From positions 992,001 through 1,056,000 of the forward strand of contig OZ218957.1 in assembly GCA_965112735.1 (NCBI GenBank): a stretch of DNA of 64,000 nucleotides, read 5' to 3'. Shown here piece by piece: positions 38,091 to 49,000 of the stretch; within the stretch, counting starts at the first letter, position 1, and every line of letters begins with the position of its first letter. Under the pieces are notes generated by a model. That model was not told the origin of the DNA. It made no database searches and saw only the letters and a list, made by a program, of their open reading frames with translations. Origin of the DNA: Phaeosaccion multiseriatum (lineage: Eukaryota; Ochrophyta, other classes). The position numbers were made by a program, and so were the translations under genes.

Positions 38091-39577
38091 GAGCAGCAGC
38101 AGCAGCAGCAGTAGCAGGAGGAGGAGGAGCAGGAGCAGGAGGAGCAGGAGGAGGAGGAGGAGCAGCAGCAGCAGCAGCATCAGGAGGAGCGGCGGCAACA
38201 GTAGCGGCGGCAAGGCAGTCATCATCATCATCATCTCCAGCTGCCCCGGCAGCAGCTGCAGCTTCGGTGAAGAGGACCACAGGCGCTGAGCTCATCTCGG
38301 CACTGAAGCAGGAGAAGCGCCAGCTCGAGCAGCGCTGCGCAGGCGTGTCGGAGCGTCTGCGCAAGGCCCAAGAGGAAATGACCTTTCTGCAGGTTGGTGC
38401 TGGTGATCGGTCAGAGGGCAGAGGTCACAGGTCAGGGTCAGTTAGTGAGGGTTGCGCTCTGCCCGCTCGCGCCTCGGTCGGAGCTCTGTGCACCTTGGCC
38501 TTTCCAAGCGTGCTCCCCCCCCCCCGTCCCTCGGGGAGCTCGTGCTCGAAGCATGTTTGTGCCATCTTGGCCCACTCACTCACTGACTCACTTACTCTCT
38601 TACTCACTCACTCACTCACTCACTCACTGACTCACTTATTGTCTTGCACACTCACTCACTCACTCACTCACTTACTCACTTAGTCTCTTACTCACTCACT
38701 CACACACACACTCACTCACCTACCCACTGACCCACTCACTCACTCACTCTTTCACTCACTTACTCACTTAGTCTCTTACTCACTCACTCACACACTCACT
38801 CACCTACCCACTGACCCACTCACTCACTCACTCACTCACTCACTTACTCACTTAGTCTCTAACTCACTCACTCACACACTCACTCACCTACCCACTGACC
38901 CACTCACTCACTCACTCACTCACTCACTCACTCACTCACTCACTCACTCACTCACTCACACACTCACTCACCTACCCACTGACCCACTCACTCACTCACT
39001 CACTCACTTACTTACTCACTTAGTCTCTTACTCACTCACTCACACACTCACTCACCTACCCACTGACCCACTCACTCACTCACTCTTTCACTCACTCCGC
39101 ACCTGCCCCTCCTCCTTCTCATCGGTTGCTGCTGCAACATCCGTGGATGACTCCCACCCCACCCCCCCCCCATCACAGGAGCTGAACAAGTCTCTAGAGC
39201 AGAACAAGGCCCAGTGGCGCGACGAGGTGAAGCGTGTGGAGCAGGAGCTAGTCGAGGCGGAACTGGTGGTGGAGCAATGGGTACCTCAGTTAGAGGAGAA
39301 GGTACACAACCTCATGCTCAAGCTGGATGGGCAAGTGGCTGCGGCTGCGGCTGCTGCTGCCGATGCTGATGCTGGTTCTGGAGACGAGGGAGAGGGAAAC
39401 AGGAAAGTGGCGAGCGCCGCCGTTGTGCCAAATGGAGAAGGCGCCAAGCGGGAGGGGGTGGATGCTGCCTCTGTTGCCGTATCACCAACTGCTGCTCCTG
39501 CTAGTGGATGCACAGACGGCCGGGTGGAGCCCACACCCCCGCCAGCTCGGCGGAAAGGGAAGAAGAAGAAGGGCTGA
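35558..39577 (+). CDS. BRAP: BRAP2/ETP1-like RING and UBP-zinc-finger protein
   Basis: Homologue of BRCA1-associated protein 2, a RING E3 ligase that binds ubiquitin through a UBP finger. Six exons: 35558-35971, 36089-36547, 36706-36849, 37071-37211, 37799-38392 and 39179-39577, 716 residues. An RRM-like BRAP2 domain ([19 protein letters not shown]) is followed by RING-H2 with [20 protein letters not shown] and CPVC (about 241-283). The UBP finger follows: CQEC, formed across exons 2 and 3, then [15 protein letters not shown] and [13 protein letters not shown]. The C-terminal half is coiled coil ([16 protein letters not shown] and QEL-rich helices) with a long Gly/Ala/Ser-rich insert encoded by 37920-38270. 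It ends in a basic tail KGKKKKG. Human BRAP has about 592 residues; the excess is the insert. It is divergent from the ABM-like gene over 269 bp. Confidence 0.95.
37400..37770 (+). repeat. minisatellite (TACCTCTGCCTCTGCCTCTG...) in BRAP2 intron 4
   Basis: Units of CTCTGCCTCTG plus TCCCTACCTCTATCGCATC, about 48-60 bp long, repeat about seven times between the donor at 37212 and the acceptor at 37798. All three frames stay open because of composition, but phase shows it is spliced out. Confidence 0.85.
38565..39095 (+). repeat. (ACTC)n satellite with higher-order repeat in BRAP2 intron 5
   Basis: About 530 bp of ACTC units. A longer unit of roughly 70-100 bp, marked by CACCTACCCACTGACCCACT and CTTAGTCTCTTACTC, recurs about five times. 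It occupies most of the 38393-39178 intron. Confidence 0.9.
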
Positions 39578-40594
39578 AGGATAGAAGGAAGGAAGGAAGG
39601 ATAGAAGGAAGGAAGGAAGGAAGGAAGGAAGGAAGGAAGGAAGGAGGGAAGGAAGGAAGGAAGGAAGGAAGGAGGGAAGGGTGTGTTGCGCTCTTGGGGG
39701 GGCCCTTTAGATGCCTTTGCGCGGCGTGGGGCGAGGAGGGTTCGGCAATGGGCCGCACCAGTAGTATGGGTGACCTCCTCGCTCTCTCGGCGGGTGCCTC
39801 AACGCTTCAACTGATTCTGCAGTATTTATGTGGAGCGAATCTGAATCTTCACCCGCGGGGTGGGGGGCCTGAATGTACAGCAAAAAAGTATTTTATTCGC
39901 CACTCGTGGCTCTTTCACACGCCCCTCCTTCTAGCAATCCATCGCGCGGCATTGCCTCTGGATTCATTACGCTCTGACTGCCCTGCCCTCTTTCCAAGGG
40001 CCGAGCAACTGAGGGCCCAACGCTTGAGGTGAGCGTCAGAGGGCCTGCTCCACAGGGCCATCCTCGGGGCCGGCCAGCAAGCGATCGCGGCGTTTCTGCC
40101 CTCCATCGCCTTCGGGACACGGCAAGCGTCGGGGGAGCGATCAGCGACGCGGTCGTGCCCCATTGCGACCGCCCAGCGCTCCTTCCATGAGCAGCAGCGA
40201 CGCCGCACGAGAGACCACCCACCCGGCCTCCAGACCTGGACGGAACAGGCGCTGCCAGAAACGGACCGTCGCGAGGTGCCAGACCCTGGGCGGAGGGCCG
40301 AGGCCCCGCTCCTCTCACAGCAGGAGGCGAAATGTGCGCTCCATCGTCAGTCAGCCAAATACCCTCTCGATGGAAGAGCTGCAAGAGGAAGACAGAAGGG
40401 CCGGAGATGCAGAGCTTGCTGCATCTCTTGTCCTTCCGCCAGCCGCCACAGCAAGGCCGAGCTGGCGGCGGGGTTATTCCTTTCTCTCTCTCCTGGTGAC
40501 TATTTCCTGTTCTTCTGCCGCCGCTGCAGCTCTCTTGCTCCACGAGGCTGCACCTTCGTCACACAGCAGCAAGACTCTTGTCAACCAACCCGTG
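39578..40594. other. convergent region between BRAP2 and KISH, with (GGAA)n repeat
   Basis: Begins with (GGAA)n at 39580-39680, directly after the BRAP2 stop. A plus-strand frame at 40187-40813 predicts a basic N-terminus and one hydrophobic segment, but it runs antisense into the KISH exon and has no family motif. I left it uncalled. Confidence 0.4.
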
Positions 40595-41032
40595 TCACTC
40601 CTTGATAAAGAGGAGGTGCGCGGCCATGAGGATGCAACTCATGCTCACGTACGGACTCAGCCGCTCCCCAATCCGGCTCATTTTCCAGCAAAAGCCCCTC
40701 AGACCACTGTGGTTTTGACGGGAGGTCAGCCCCCCTCCCGGTCCTCCGATGCTGTTGGGGGGTTGGGGATGGGAAGCAGTCGGCTGCTGCCCCTGCTGGG
40801 CAGGGCCCGGTGAATCAAATATCGTCGGTTTGTAGCCCCGCAAGTAGGTGCAGGTGCAGATAAAGAGCAGGAGAACCAAGATGAGGCTGGAAAACGAAAA
40901 CAGAGCCGCCTGTGAGCGAGTAAGGACAGGGAAGCAAATTCGAGGGGGGAGAGAAGAGAGAGGGGGTGAGTACGAGCTGGGGTGATAAAAAGGCATTCTT
41001 TCTTCCTGCTTCTTCATGCTTCTACGCACCAT
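40595..41032 (-). CDS. TMEM167: KISH/TMEM167 small Golgi membrane protein
   Basis: Homologue of KISH (TMEM167), a short two-span protein of the early secretory pathway. Exon 1 codes only the start codon (41030-41032) and is followed directly by GTGCGT. Exon 2 is 40595-40909. Joined, the protein begins MAALFSFSSL, matching KISH. LLLFICTCTYLRG is the first span end, GFCWKMSRIGERLSPYV is the conserved middle, and CILMAAHLLFI is the second span. It has 105 residues against about 72 in most KISH proteins, because the lumenal loop carries roughly 35 extra residues rich in Gln, Pro and Gly with no splice sites around them. It is divergent from the EHD gene over 290 bp. Confidence 0.92.
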   Translation of the reverse strand: MVRRSMKKQEERMPFYHPSSYSPPLSSLPPRICFPVLTRSQAALFSFSSLILVLLLFICTCTYLRGYKPTIFDSPGPAQQGQQPTASHPQPPNSIGGPGGGLTSRQNHSGLRGFCWKMSRIGERLSPYVSMSCILMAAHLLFIKE

Positions 41033-41322
41033 GTTAGCTTAAAATAATCTCGCTCTCCTAGTCGCAAAGGGATGCATGCCGCGTCTACTGCCATCTCTCT
41101 GAATCTTCTCTCTCACCTTAAACCAAAGTTTTCTTCCCCTTCGCAAAGGGGCTTGCAATCAGCGAGTGCGCATTCGCTTCAAGAAGCAGCAGCAGAAGAA
41201 TCATCATCAGGAAGTGGGGTCGAGATCACCGCCATCCTCTGCAGCCGAAGAGAGCCCGAGCCCTGGCACCCTAACGGATTGGGAGAGAGGGCGGGGGAGG
41301 AGGAGGGAGAAAGATTAGCACC

Positions 41323-42600
41323 ATGGATCGCGACGATCAGACGATAGCGGTGGTGGAGGGTCTCAAGAAGCTCTACCACACCAAGCTCAAACCCTTGGAG
41401 GAGGTGCGTGGCAGGCGTGCACAGGGCTGCTGAGACAGTCGTGCCATGAGGACGGGGGGGGGGGGCGATGGAGGGGGGGATTCCCGGCGCGGGGGAGCCC
41501 TTGCAGCCGGGGGGGGGGAGAGACACCGGGTGAATGAGAGCGAGGAGCAAGTTGGGGCGCTTTTTTATGCTCTATTGGCTGTTCCTTTCCCCGTTCCGAT
41601 CCGAATCTCTCGTCGCCCCCCTCCCATCAGACGTACATGTTCGACTTTTTCCACTCGCCACTGCTCACGGATTGCGAGTTTGACAGCAAGCCCCATGTAA
41701 GTCGTCTCTATTGCAAAAGAACCCCGTCCGCTCCGCTCCCTCCCCTCGCCTCCCCTCCCCACCAGAACCCGGCGAGAAACTCGGACTGATCACTCTGGTG
41801 CCGGCGGTGCTCTCGTGCTGTCGTCCCTCCCCCCCATCAGGTGCTAATGATTGGACAGTACTCCACAGGAAAGACCTCTTTCATTCGGTACCTGCTGGGA
41901 CGGGATTTTCCAGGCCAGGTAAGCATGCCCGCCACCGCACCACAACTCGCACAACTCGCTTCTGTCGCTCTCTTTTCTGCTGTGCCGTCGCTCCGCTGTA
42001 TGCAGCCAACACCCCGTTATCACGCTCCATACAGGATCCCCCCTGCCGTGTTCCTTCCCTACCGTGCAGCCTTGGTCTGTTGCCGCCCCCTCCCGGCACT
42101 CCGCCGGGTCACCTTCTCCTCTTCGATAGTCCCTCTTCGCTCACCCCCCTCTCTCCCCTTCCCCTCCCCTCCCGCGTCCCGCGTCCCGCAACTCGCAGCG
42201 AATCGGACCCGAGCCCACCACAGACCGCTTCGTCGCGGTAAGATGGGCATACACCCCCAGCTGTCTTACGGCCTTCTTTTGCCATCTTTTGGGTGGACGG
42301 GGGGGGGGGTCAGAGAGACAGACAGACAGACAGACAGGACTCTTGGAGACAAAGGTAAGACAGGAAAACGTCTCGTAAGCCTCTTAGTCTCATGGCTCTC
42401 TCCTCTCTCCTCTATCCCCTCTCCCCTCTCTCCTCCCCCCTCTCCCCTCTCCCCTGCCCCTGTGGACAGGTGATGGACGGTCCTGACGAGAGGGTGGTTC
42501 CTGGCCCTGCCCTCACCGTGAGCCCCAACCTGCCTTACACTGGCCTCGACAAGTACGGCGTGTCCTTCCTCAACAAGTTCGAAGCGTCCACGGTGAGTAA

Positions 42601-42648
<48 letters not shown>

Positions 42649-45600
42649 GGTCTTTCTCTCTCTCTGTCTCAGTGTGTGTGTCTACCCTTCTGTGTGGTGT
42701 GTGTCTCTCTCTGTATGCTCTCCCCCTTCCCCATGCTGAGTGACAGGGGGTGCCGAGGAGGACTGTGTACAAGTAGCGTCCCTGTTCTCACTGCTCCCTC
42801 CCTCCCCTCATCCCGCTCCCCCCCCCCCCCCTGCCCACCACCGCGGCCTTCCACCCACCCGCCCACCCCCCCCCTTGGACGGCGCTGAATCTGTCGGCAG
42901 CTGCCCAGCCCTGTCCTACGCAACATCACCATCATCGACTCCCCCGGGGTGCTGTCAGGGGAGAAGCAGCGCGTGAGTCGAGGCTACGACTTCGTGGAGG
43001 TGTGCCATTGGTTCGCAGAGAGATCAGACCTCATCTTGCTGCTGGTGAGATGAGTGTGGGGAGTGAAAGGGAGGGGAAGGGGACGTGCGGGGAGGACCGG
43101 GGGCGAGGAGGAGGCCGTCCGGTGACCGGAGCCGAGCAGGGCATGGCAGGAAGATGGCGATTAAGCGGTCGTGAAGCGGTCGTAAGCGGTGGACCGACCA
43201 CAGCCCGCGCTCTGCACACCCTCAGATGCAGCGGCGAGGCACTTGCTTGAGTCCTTCTCCCCTCATGTGCCTTGGATTATTCTCTTTGTCCCCTGCTCTC
43301 TCCGTCTCTCGATTTCTTGCCCTCTCTCCATCCCTCTGCCCCTCTCCCTCTCTCTTACTCCCTGTCTCTCTATGGCTATATCTATATGTGCATGTGTCGT
43401 GCCCTCCCCTGGTCAGTTCGATGCCCACAAGCTGGACATTTCGGACGAGTTTAAGGCCACCATCGACGCGCTGAAGGGCCACGACGACAAGATCCGCTGC
43501 GTACTCAACAAGGCCGACCAGGTCAGTGCTCAGTGCCAGTGCACACTGCCAGTACTCAGTGCCACTCTTGCCCTTGCTCTTGCCGTGGTTATGGTTGGCC
43601 TCTCTCTCTCCACCCACTCCCTCCCTCACTCATTCATTCGCTCTCCCTCTCTGTTCACTCACCCACTCACTCCGTCACTCACCGTTGTGCCTCCCCCGTG
43701 CCCCTTAAGGTGGATCGGCAAAAGCTGATGCGCGTGTACGGTGCCCTGATGTGGAGCATGGGAAAGATCATCAAGACCCCAGAGGTGTGTGTGTGTGCGT
43801 GTGGGTGCGTGGTGAACTGTATCTGTTAAAAACTCTATGTCAAATTTAATTTACGTAAGCTTTATTTTACTTTACTGACTTCATCATGCACATGTGCACA
43901 AATCACAATACGAATGTATCAGGTGCTGCGTGTGTACACAGGGAGCTTCTGGGACGAGCCCCTCATGTATGACGACAACGCAGCGCTCTTCGACATGGAG
44001 GAGAGGGACCTGATGAACGATCTCAGGGGGCTTCCACGGAACAGGTGGGCAGGGGATGGGTGGGTGGGGGGGGGGGTTTGGGGTTGGGTTAGGCTTGACT
44101 TGGTCTGTCTTTCCCATGCCTGCCTCTCACCCAACCTCCCCCCCCTGCGCTGCTTGTCTTGTTTGTTGTCTGCTCTCCCCTCCCTCTTTCGTAGTGCGGT
44201 GAGGAAGATCAATGAGCTCGTCAAGCGGTGCCGCTTGGCCAAAGTACACGCCTACCTTATTGGGTATCTCAGGGGGAAGATGCCCAATATGATGGGCAAG
44301 GAGAAGGCACAGAAGAATCTCATCAACGATCTGCCCGCGGTCTTCCGAACAGGTGAGGGAGGGAGGGAGGGAGGCAGGGAGATCGGGAGGGGGGGAAGAG
44401 AGGGTGGCAGGGAGGGAGGGAGTCTTCTCCAGGGTGTGTGATGGAGAGGACTCGAGAGCGATGGCAGTCTACGGCTCAGTCAATCACTCACTCACATCAC
44501 CCTGGGCGGTGTCTGTGGTGATCGTTGACTTGCCATTGACGGCAGCCTCGACACACACGAAACGCCTCGCCCCCAGGCTGTCTCTAACACACGCCCGATG
44601 TCCTCCTCCCTGCCAATCTTATGCACGATGCACCACTCGCCCACTTGCCCCGCCCCTGCCCCTGTATCACCAACTGCTGCCCCTGACCGTATGACTGCCC
44701 GGCTCCAGTCATGAAGCAGCATAACTTGGCGGCGGGAGACTTCCCAGACCTCAACTCGTTCAGAGACAAGCTCCTAGAAATGAATTTTTCCAAGGTAAGT
44801 GGCACCTCTCTCTCTCGGTGTCTCTTTCTCCCCCTCTGAATCTCGTCTCTCTTCTCTGTCTCTCTCTCCCTCTGTTCTTCTCTCTCTTCTCTCTCTCCCC
44901 CTCTGCCTCTCCTCTCTCTCTCCCTGTCTCTCTCTTCCTCTCCGTCTGCCTCTCCCTGTCTCACTCTCCTCTCTCCCTCTCTCCCCCCCCCCCCCCTCCC
45001 CTCTCTCCCCCTCCCTCTCCCTCCCTCCCCCCCCTCTCTCTGCGGCAGTTCCCCAAGCTCAAGCCTAAGATGCTGGAGGACCTTGACACTGTGCTCAAGA
45101 AGGACATCCCAAGGCTCATGGAGATGCTGCCCAGGACGGCCGCGCCGACCAAGGTGGGTGGGCCGCGACAAAGGGGCGCACACTGCCAACCAGTCAGTCA
45201 GTCAGTCAGTCATGCAGTCAGTCAGGCAGTCAGTCAGTGCTGGTCTCAAGTGTGCGTCTCGGGGCGGAATGGGGTCGAGAACGAGTCCATAGTGGCACCG
45301 CCCTCCTCTCTGACCTCGTGCCATGTCCCCCCCCCCTTGCCTGTGCTGAATGCCCAACTTGTGCCGCTCGCAGGAGGAGCAGCAGCTTTCGCAGAGCATA
45401 AGGGAAGAGGCAGCAGCGAAAGCATCAGCCATGGACGTGCCTGTCCCGGAGAGGAGGTGAGGGCGTGAGGGAGTGAGTGAATGAGTTGAGTGAGTTTTTT
45501 TAGTTGGCAGGTGAGTGATTGCGGGAGGGGGGGAAGGGAGGGATGGAGGGATTGAGTGAGTGAGTGAGTGAGGGGGTGAGTGAGGGGGTGAGTGATTGAG

Positions 45601-46182
45601 TGCGTGTGTGAATGCGTGAGTGAGTGAGTGAGTGAGTGAGTGAGTGAGTGAGTGAGTGAGGGAGTGTATGATTAAGTGAATGCGTGAATGAGTGTGTGCG
45701 TGCGTGAGTGAGTGGAGTGAGTGGGTGAGTGAGTGCATGAGTAAGTGAGTGCGTGTGTGAGTGCGTGGAGTGAGTGAGTGAAGGTCCCCACGCTACCTCC
45801 CTGCCCTGCATTTTCCTGACCGCCACTGACCCCCCTAAATGGGCTGCCTCTTGCCGTCTCTCCTCTTCGTTGCGCAGAGCAAGTACTCCGGCCGCCCAAC
45901 CGCCTGTCCCCCCTCCCTCAAACTCAAACTCGGACGGCAACCCCTTCCAGGAAAGCTCTGGAGGACGGAGGGTGAGTGGTTGCGGCACTACATTGTGTTC
46001 ATGTGGGGTTGCTGCTTCCCTTGGCGGCGCTAGATTGAGGCCCAATCAGAGCTAGATTGAGGCCCGATCAGAGCTAGATTGAGGCCCAATCAGAGCCAGA
46101 TTGAGGCCCAATCAGAGAGTCTCAATGCCCTCCCCCCCGCCTGCCCTATTGCTGCTGCTACACACACACACGCACACACACA

Positions 46183-46227
<45 letters not shown>

Positions 46228-46838
46228 ACACACGCACACACGCACACACACACACACATACACGCATGCAGGCCTCTGCCAACGGCGCACTTGGGGGCGG
46301 CGGCGTGCCTTGGGCCTTGGAGGACGAGGTGGCGGAGTATCAGGACCTTTTCTATGCTGCAGAGCCCGTGGACGGGAGGGTGGATGCCAACAACGCGCGC
46401 GTGCCGCTGTTGCAGACAGGCCTACCCACGGACACGCTCAGAGTGCTGTGGGACCTTGCCGACATCGACCAGGCAAGGCTGTTCTTTACTTGCTTTCTTA
46501 GTTACTGGGGGGCGGGGGGTGGGGGATAAGGGGTGGGGCTGGTGAAGGGAGAGAGGGCAGTGGGGGGGGTGATTGATGGGTCTCGAGGAAGCAAGTAGGC
46601 AAGCTCGCGAGCCGCATCCCACCGCCCCTGTTTGTTCTCTCTCTCAACTCCCCACCCACCCGGCCCCGCCTCGCTCACTCTTACGTCTGTTCCCTCCCTC
46701 ACTCAGGACGGGGAGCTGGACATTTTTGAGTTTACCATTGCCATGCACCTAAGCGGGACAGTCAAGGCGGGAGAGAGCCTGCCCGACCGGCTTCCCCTGG
46801 AGTTAGTCCCTCCCAGCAAACGACACCTCTTGGGCTGA
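41323..46838 (+). CDS. EHD: EHD/RME-1 dynamin-like ATPase with C-terminal EH domain
   Basis: Membrane-tubulating ATPase of endocytic recycling, about 563 residues. Sixteen exons: 41323-41403, 41631-41696, 41841-41918, 42199-42237, 42470-42592, 42901-43044, 43417-43521, 43710-43784, 43923-44044, 44195-44352, 44709-44794, 45049-45153, 45374-45456, 45878-45971, 46272-46472 and 46707-46838. Nucleotide motifs: GQYSTGKT (54-61), [11 protein letters not shown] in a 39-bp exon, DSPG (142-145) and NKAD (about 208). [20 protein letters not shown] and [14 protein letters not shown] are EHD hallmarks. The linker contains NPF (443-445), a possible intramolecular ligand of the EH domain. The EH domain includes the calcium loop [12 protein letters not shown], built across the last intron, and the end is LVPPSKR. 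Intron 15 has a GC donor. Nearly every intron holds a microsatellite. Confidence 0.97.
45470..45782 (+). repeat. (GAGT)n repeat in EHD intron 13
   Basis: About 310 bp of GAGT/GTGA units with scattered variants. It resembles the reverse complement of the (ACTC)n array in the BRAP2 intron. Confidence 0.85.
46032..46117 (+). repeat. 22-bp tandem repeat, four copies, in EHD intron 14
   Basis: Copies of AGATTGAGGCCCAATCAGAG plus two bases begin at 46032, 46054, 46076 and 46098, with one or two substitutions each. GATTGAGGCCCAATC is itself imperfectly palindromic. Confidence 0.9.
46160..46266 (+). repeat. (CA)n microsatellite before EHD exon 15
   Basis: About 105 bp of CA dinucleotides with occasional CG and TA, ending 5 bp before the acceptor at 46271. 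Confidence 0.9.
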
Positions 46839-47631
46839 CTTGCTGCCTGCTGAGGCGCGTCTGATGATCTGCTGCTCTGCTGTTGCCAGCCAGTGGCTCT
46901 TTGCTTCGAGGGTGACGAGACGATGGATCGCGTCCGAATGGAATGAGCTAATCGAAGCTAACGGGCTACGAGGAGATGAGCCAAGGAGCTGGCCTAGCCG
47001 AGGAGCGCCCTTCCTATATGTTGAGGCGGCGAAAAAGCTGCCCTGTACATGCTTTCATGCCTGCCGGACCTGCAGCGGCAGCAGCCGACGAAGCGGCGAG
47101 CAGGAGAGAGGTTCCCCCAAATCCCTCCTTAAGAGGACGAGAGGTCAAGAGAAGCGACTTACAAATACGTCGAGTTGAGTTTTTACAAACTTAATAGGAG
47201 GGGGATTGATATATTGACTGTGTTGCAGCGGGTTTCAGAGGATGAGGAGGGGGCTGAAACAAAAGTGAATCATTCACAGGTGGAACGGGGGTTTCCGTGT
47301 GTGACCCTAACTCACACAGCGGTTATAGATGATGATTGGTGGGGGGTCACCATGAAGGTTGAAGTCATTCACATATGGCGACGGTAAAGAACCAATGCAA
47401 CTTCTGAAACCCCACGTCCCCCTGTGTGCGCGTGATGCGTTCGAAGTTCGCGTTCGGATTTTTTTTAAGTAGCCACACCCGTATCTCTCGCGCCCTCTAC
47501 CCATCTCTCTCCCCCCCCTCCTCTCTCTGCCTCTCCCTCTCCCAAGAAAGAGCAGCAAGCCTCTCCCACAGAACGCCGCTTTGAAAACGAAGCATTACCT
47601 GTGCTTACGCACCTCAGAGCCACGAGGCCTT
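46839..47631. other. intergenic region after EHD, no gene recognised
   Basis: About 790 bp. Two frames (46840-47178 and 47175-47387) lack motifs and probably belong to the EHD 3' untranslated region and the promoter of the next gene. Confidence 0.4.
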
Positions 47632-48798
47632 ATGTCCCCCCCGTCCCTGTTTGATTTCTTTACATCAACCGGAGAGGCAGCAACGCTACTGAGGCTCCAG
47701 GTAAGGCCTAGGATGGGGAGGAAGAGAGATTAACTAAGCGTGAAAAGAAAAAGAGAAAAGAAATTGATGCTCCTTTCCTTGGCAATCCCCCTCAGGCCCA
47801 GCGGCAGAGATTGGCGCTACTCCCAGGACAGTCCGTGTCTGATTTGACGAGGGAGTTTGTAAGAGCAGAATCGGGGAGCCAGCGGAGCAGACGGATTGCT
47901 GCTCGCATTTTGGTTCTATATGGTGAGCATGGCCAGGACTTCTTTCTCCCCCCCCCCTCTCCTCCTTAGTCCTTACCCCTGAGAACGCAAAACTCCTCTG
48001 GCCTGTTGCTCTTCTCTAGGCTATTCACTGCTCGCCACGTCGATTCTGGACGCTCTCCAGCTCCGAGCAGCGTCAGGGGGCAGTCTTATGTGGTCCCTGG
48101 AGGACTCTGATAGGCTGAAGGGAGGACTGGAGGCATCTGTTGTGGTTCAAGGAGGCGCCGCAAGGCCCCCGTCCTCCTCGGAAGGGGCTGCCACCAAGGC
48201 CCCCGCCACCCCGCCCTGCTCCTTTACGCTGGTGAGGAAGGCACCGAGAGTGGACAAAAGCTTGGCCTCATGCCGAGCTTTGATTCGGGCCAAAGCTGCT
48301 CAGCTTTCCCTCATCGGACAGGAGGCGCGGGAAGATCGGAGGACTCTGTGGGAGGTGGAAGGGATAGCCTGTTACGAACTGGTGGAGGGCGGCTTGGCGT
48401 ATACCCAAGGAAAGCGGCCAATGTCCCCTGAGGAGTACGGCTGTGTGTACAGACAATTCCTTTCCGCCTCCAGAGAGAAAAGGATGATGGGCAGCAGCGG
48501 CAGTGCTTTGCAAGGGACAATGGGCGGGGGTGCGCTTGCTCGTGCTCGGCACGTGAGGGGTAGAAGCGACCTCGCTGTTACGGCAACACCTCAGAGAGAT
48601 GCTTTTCAGTGCGCGACAGAGAGAGAGCGAGGCATCAAGAGAGCACAATCGGCACCACTTCTGACACCGACAGAGGTTTATGAGTGCGCGCCAGAGAGAG
48701 AGCGAGGCATCAAGAGAGCGCTATCGGAACCACTTCAGGCACCGACCGATGCGTATCAATGCCCTCCGGATAGAGTCAAGAGAGCCAAATCGTACTGA
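47632..48798 (+). CDS. unknown protein with C-terminal 25-residue repeats
   Basis: Not recognised. Three exons, 47632-47700, 47796-47922 and 48020-48798, give 324 residues in phase. The N-terminal 90 residues look folded and helical (SLFDFFTSTGEAATLLRLQ and ARILVLYGYSLLATSILDAL). The middle is mixed, with a KRPMSPEEYGCVYRQFL segment. Residues about 258-324 are a tandem repeat: a unit with A-x-Q/E-C-A-x-ERERGIKRA-x-S-x-P-L then TPT/APT occurs twice fully and once as a basic partial copy ending VKRAKSY. The repeats are also visible at DNA level (GAGAGAGAGCGAGGCATCAA at 48621 and 48696). The KRAKS/KRAQS context resembles basic phospho-sites. It has no membrane span. Confidence 0.72.
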
Positions 48799-49000
48799 TG
48801 ATGCTTGGGGTCGACAGTACTTTTTCCGCATCGTTGGATCTCAGCGATGAATGTATGAAACAAGTATAGATGGAAGGAAGGAGTGACAGAGTATTGTTAT
48901 CGGCATGGAGTGCCTTCGTAATTTAAAACAATTAACCCCTCTATGACTTGGGGAACTGAGATTAAAAACATAAGTCAGGCCTGATTCATTCGTTCCACTC

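Noticed and set aside
38565-39095. Regular repeats that might be taken for a CRISPR array
   Set aside because: Units are contiguous ACTC variants without unique spacers, and the genome is eukaryotic.
40187-40813. Plus-strand frame of about 209 residues with one hydrophobic segment
   Set aside because: It overlaps the conserved KISH exon antisense, has no family motif and no clear splice partner; left as unproven.
46840-47387. Two short plus-strand frames after EHD
   Set aside because: No motifs, no splice logic, and they lie where the EHD 3' untranslated region is expected.
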